Shown here piece by piece: positions 62,901 through 64,000 of a stretch of 64,000 nucleotides of DNA. How positions within the stretch are numbered: position 1 is the stretch's first letter; the number at the start of each line of letters is the position of its first letter. This DNA is from Strix aluco. Its lineage: Eukaryota > Chordata > Aves > Strigiformes > Strigidae. The notes below the pieces were generated by a model, which saw only the letters and a program-made list of their open reading frames with translations, did no database searches and was not told the origin of the DNA. Where the stretch lies: assembly GCF_031877795.1 (NCBI RefSeq), contig NC_133948.1, positions 12,198,948-12,262,947 of the forward strand. The letters are read 5' to 3'. Both the position numbers and the translations under genes were made by a program.

Positions 62901-64000
62901 TATGTTTTTCTGAGTTTAACTTTTGTTGGAGTTGAGTTTATCTTCTAGTTTTGATGTGAGTGCTGTTGCCTGTAGGGTACTCTGGGATTAAAAGAGCGTT
63001 CCAAGGGTGAATTCGGTTATTTTTAGGAAGGTTAAACATCTGGATGTTCACTGCAAAACCTTTTCCAGGAAAGCATTTTGTTCCTGAGCAAGAAATATCA
63101 GCAGAAATATAAATACAGCACAACAGCATTTAATCTCTGGCTTCCCAGGGGACTCTGATATTTTCAGACTGGTCTGTTGCTTAAAGTAACTCTGAGGATT
63201 ACAGAAGGATATTGGGAGGATTTACCTCTGTAGTATTTTTGTAGGTGGCTTTGAGACATGGGAATCCAGAACAGGGATGAAACGAAGCAGAGCTGCTGCA
63301 TTAGAAAGGAAAGAATGGTTATGGGGGATATAAGAAATAAATTTGTAATGTTTCTAAGACTCTGGGTTTTTGCATTCTGGCTGGAAAAAAGTAGGTTTTT
63401 GATTGAGATAGGTTGATTAATAGAAAATTGTTCTCTGTTGGTGTTAAACAGTTTTCTGGATTCAGAAAATACAAAAATGTTACAGGTACAATATAGGATC
63501 TGGGGAAGAAAACTTAGATTGTACGAAATGGTTTTAAGGCATTTCCATATACGTTGTATGTGTATGGGGAAAAAACCTCAAGAAGGTTGTGAAAGTTAAA
63601 TGAATTAAATATGTTTAACTGAAATAACTTCGTAGAGAGCTAGACTTCTGTTTTATATGAGCTGTCTTACACCCTTGATTATACAGAATACTGCTTTAAA
63701 AATGTATCCTGGCTGCCTAGCTTGAAACTTGAATGTCTAGAACAAAAGTCTTAGCAAATATGCTAACGTGTTTTGAAATTCCAAATTTCAGCAATATTGA
63801 TTGTTAAAAAATTGCTTTTGCAGCTGAGGGGTGTTTTTCCCCCTTACCAGTTTCCAGGTGCTGCTTAGAGAACTGTGACATTCCCTTTTAATTTTCTTAA
63901 TAGATTTTGAGTATCTTTTAGCTCTATGCTTTTTTTTCCCCCTCAAGCAGGAAAAAAGATTTTCAAATTTTAGTTAGTTACTATACCAATTTTCTAATAT

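Larger units (their letters stand above)
43384..64000 (+). other. SPPL3: SPPL3 intron 1 (incomplete)
   Basis: At least 20.6 kb of non-coding DNA after the SPPL3 first exon, running off the window. The only substantial repeat is the CR1 copy at 58.9-59.9 kb. Other contents are poly-T (56884-56901), tRNA-head SINE-like remnants near 48.7 and 48.9 kb, and short ORFs without coding support. Confidence 0.8.

Noticed and set aside
43384-64000. SPPL3 exon 2 and further catalytic exons
   Set aside because: Looked for the expected hydrophobic first transmembrane segment after a plus-strand acceptor; none seen, so the next exon is taken to lie beyond the window.

Overview
This is vertebrate nuclear DNA, almost certainly from a bird. 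The genes are intron-containing and their coding parts read as HNF1A, CUSTOS (C12orf43), RNF185 and SPPL3. Three CpG-island promoters mark gene starts. The one large repeat is a young-looking CR1 LINE, the dominant avian retrotransposon, ending in short ATTCTGTG-type tail repeats. Compact introns in HNF1A and CUSTOS fit an avian microchromosome. The species cannot be fixed from the sequence.

Layout on the + strand. (1) 1-8.9 kb: 5' half of RNF185 on the minus strand. It has three coding exons (one a 19-nt microexon), a 5' intron of more than 5 kb, and a CpG-island promoter at about 8.1-8.95 kb. The rest of the gene lies beyond base 1. (2) 8.95-12.4 kb: intergenic, no gene recognised. (3) 12.4-17 kb: CUSTOS on the plus strand, six coding exons, 261 aa predicted, with its own CpG island carrying ZNF143/THAP11-like and YY1-like sites. 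(4) 19.1-34.3 kb: complete HNF1A on the minus strand, ten coding exons, 634 aa predicted, convergent with CUSTOS. Its core promoter at about 34.16-34.26 kb has an HNF4 site, a TATA-like box and a FOXA-like site. (5) 34.3-42.1 kb: intergenic spacer between the divergent genes HNF1A and SPPL3, holding a near-perfect 45-nt hairpin, simple repeats and degraded SINE remnants. (6) 42.1-64 kb: CpG-island promoter, 5' UTR and first coding exon (23 coding nt) of SPPL3 on the plus strand, then more than 20 kb of its first intron, with a roughly 1 kb CR1 insertion at 58.9-59.9 kb.

SPPL3-HNF1A-CUSTOS is the same neighbourhood and relative orientation as human 12q24.31. RNF185 sits on human chromosome 22, so the CUSTOS-RNF185 junction marks a rearrangement relative to human. 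The genes are not a functional operon: HNF1A is a homeodomain transcription factor of liver, kidney, gut and pancreas, CUSTOS a nuclear Wnt/beta-catenin modulator, RNF185 an ER ubiquitin ligase, and SPPL3 a Golgi intramembrane protease.

No wholly new system was found. The best leads are the RNF185 microexon that splits the RING finger, the preserved HNF1A promoter, an unexplained CpG-retaining 53-codon reading frame in HNF1A intron 1, the 45-nt hairpin, and upstream ORFs in the SPPL3 leader. Exon boundaries were placed by reading splice sites, phase and protein similarity by eye. Comparisons with human are from memory, not from a search.
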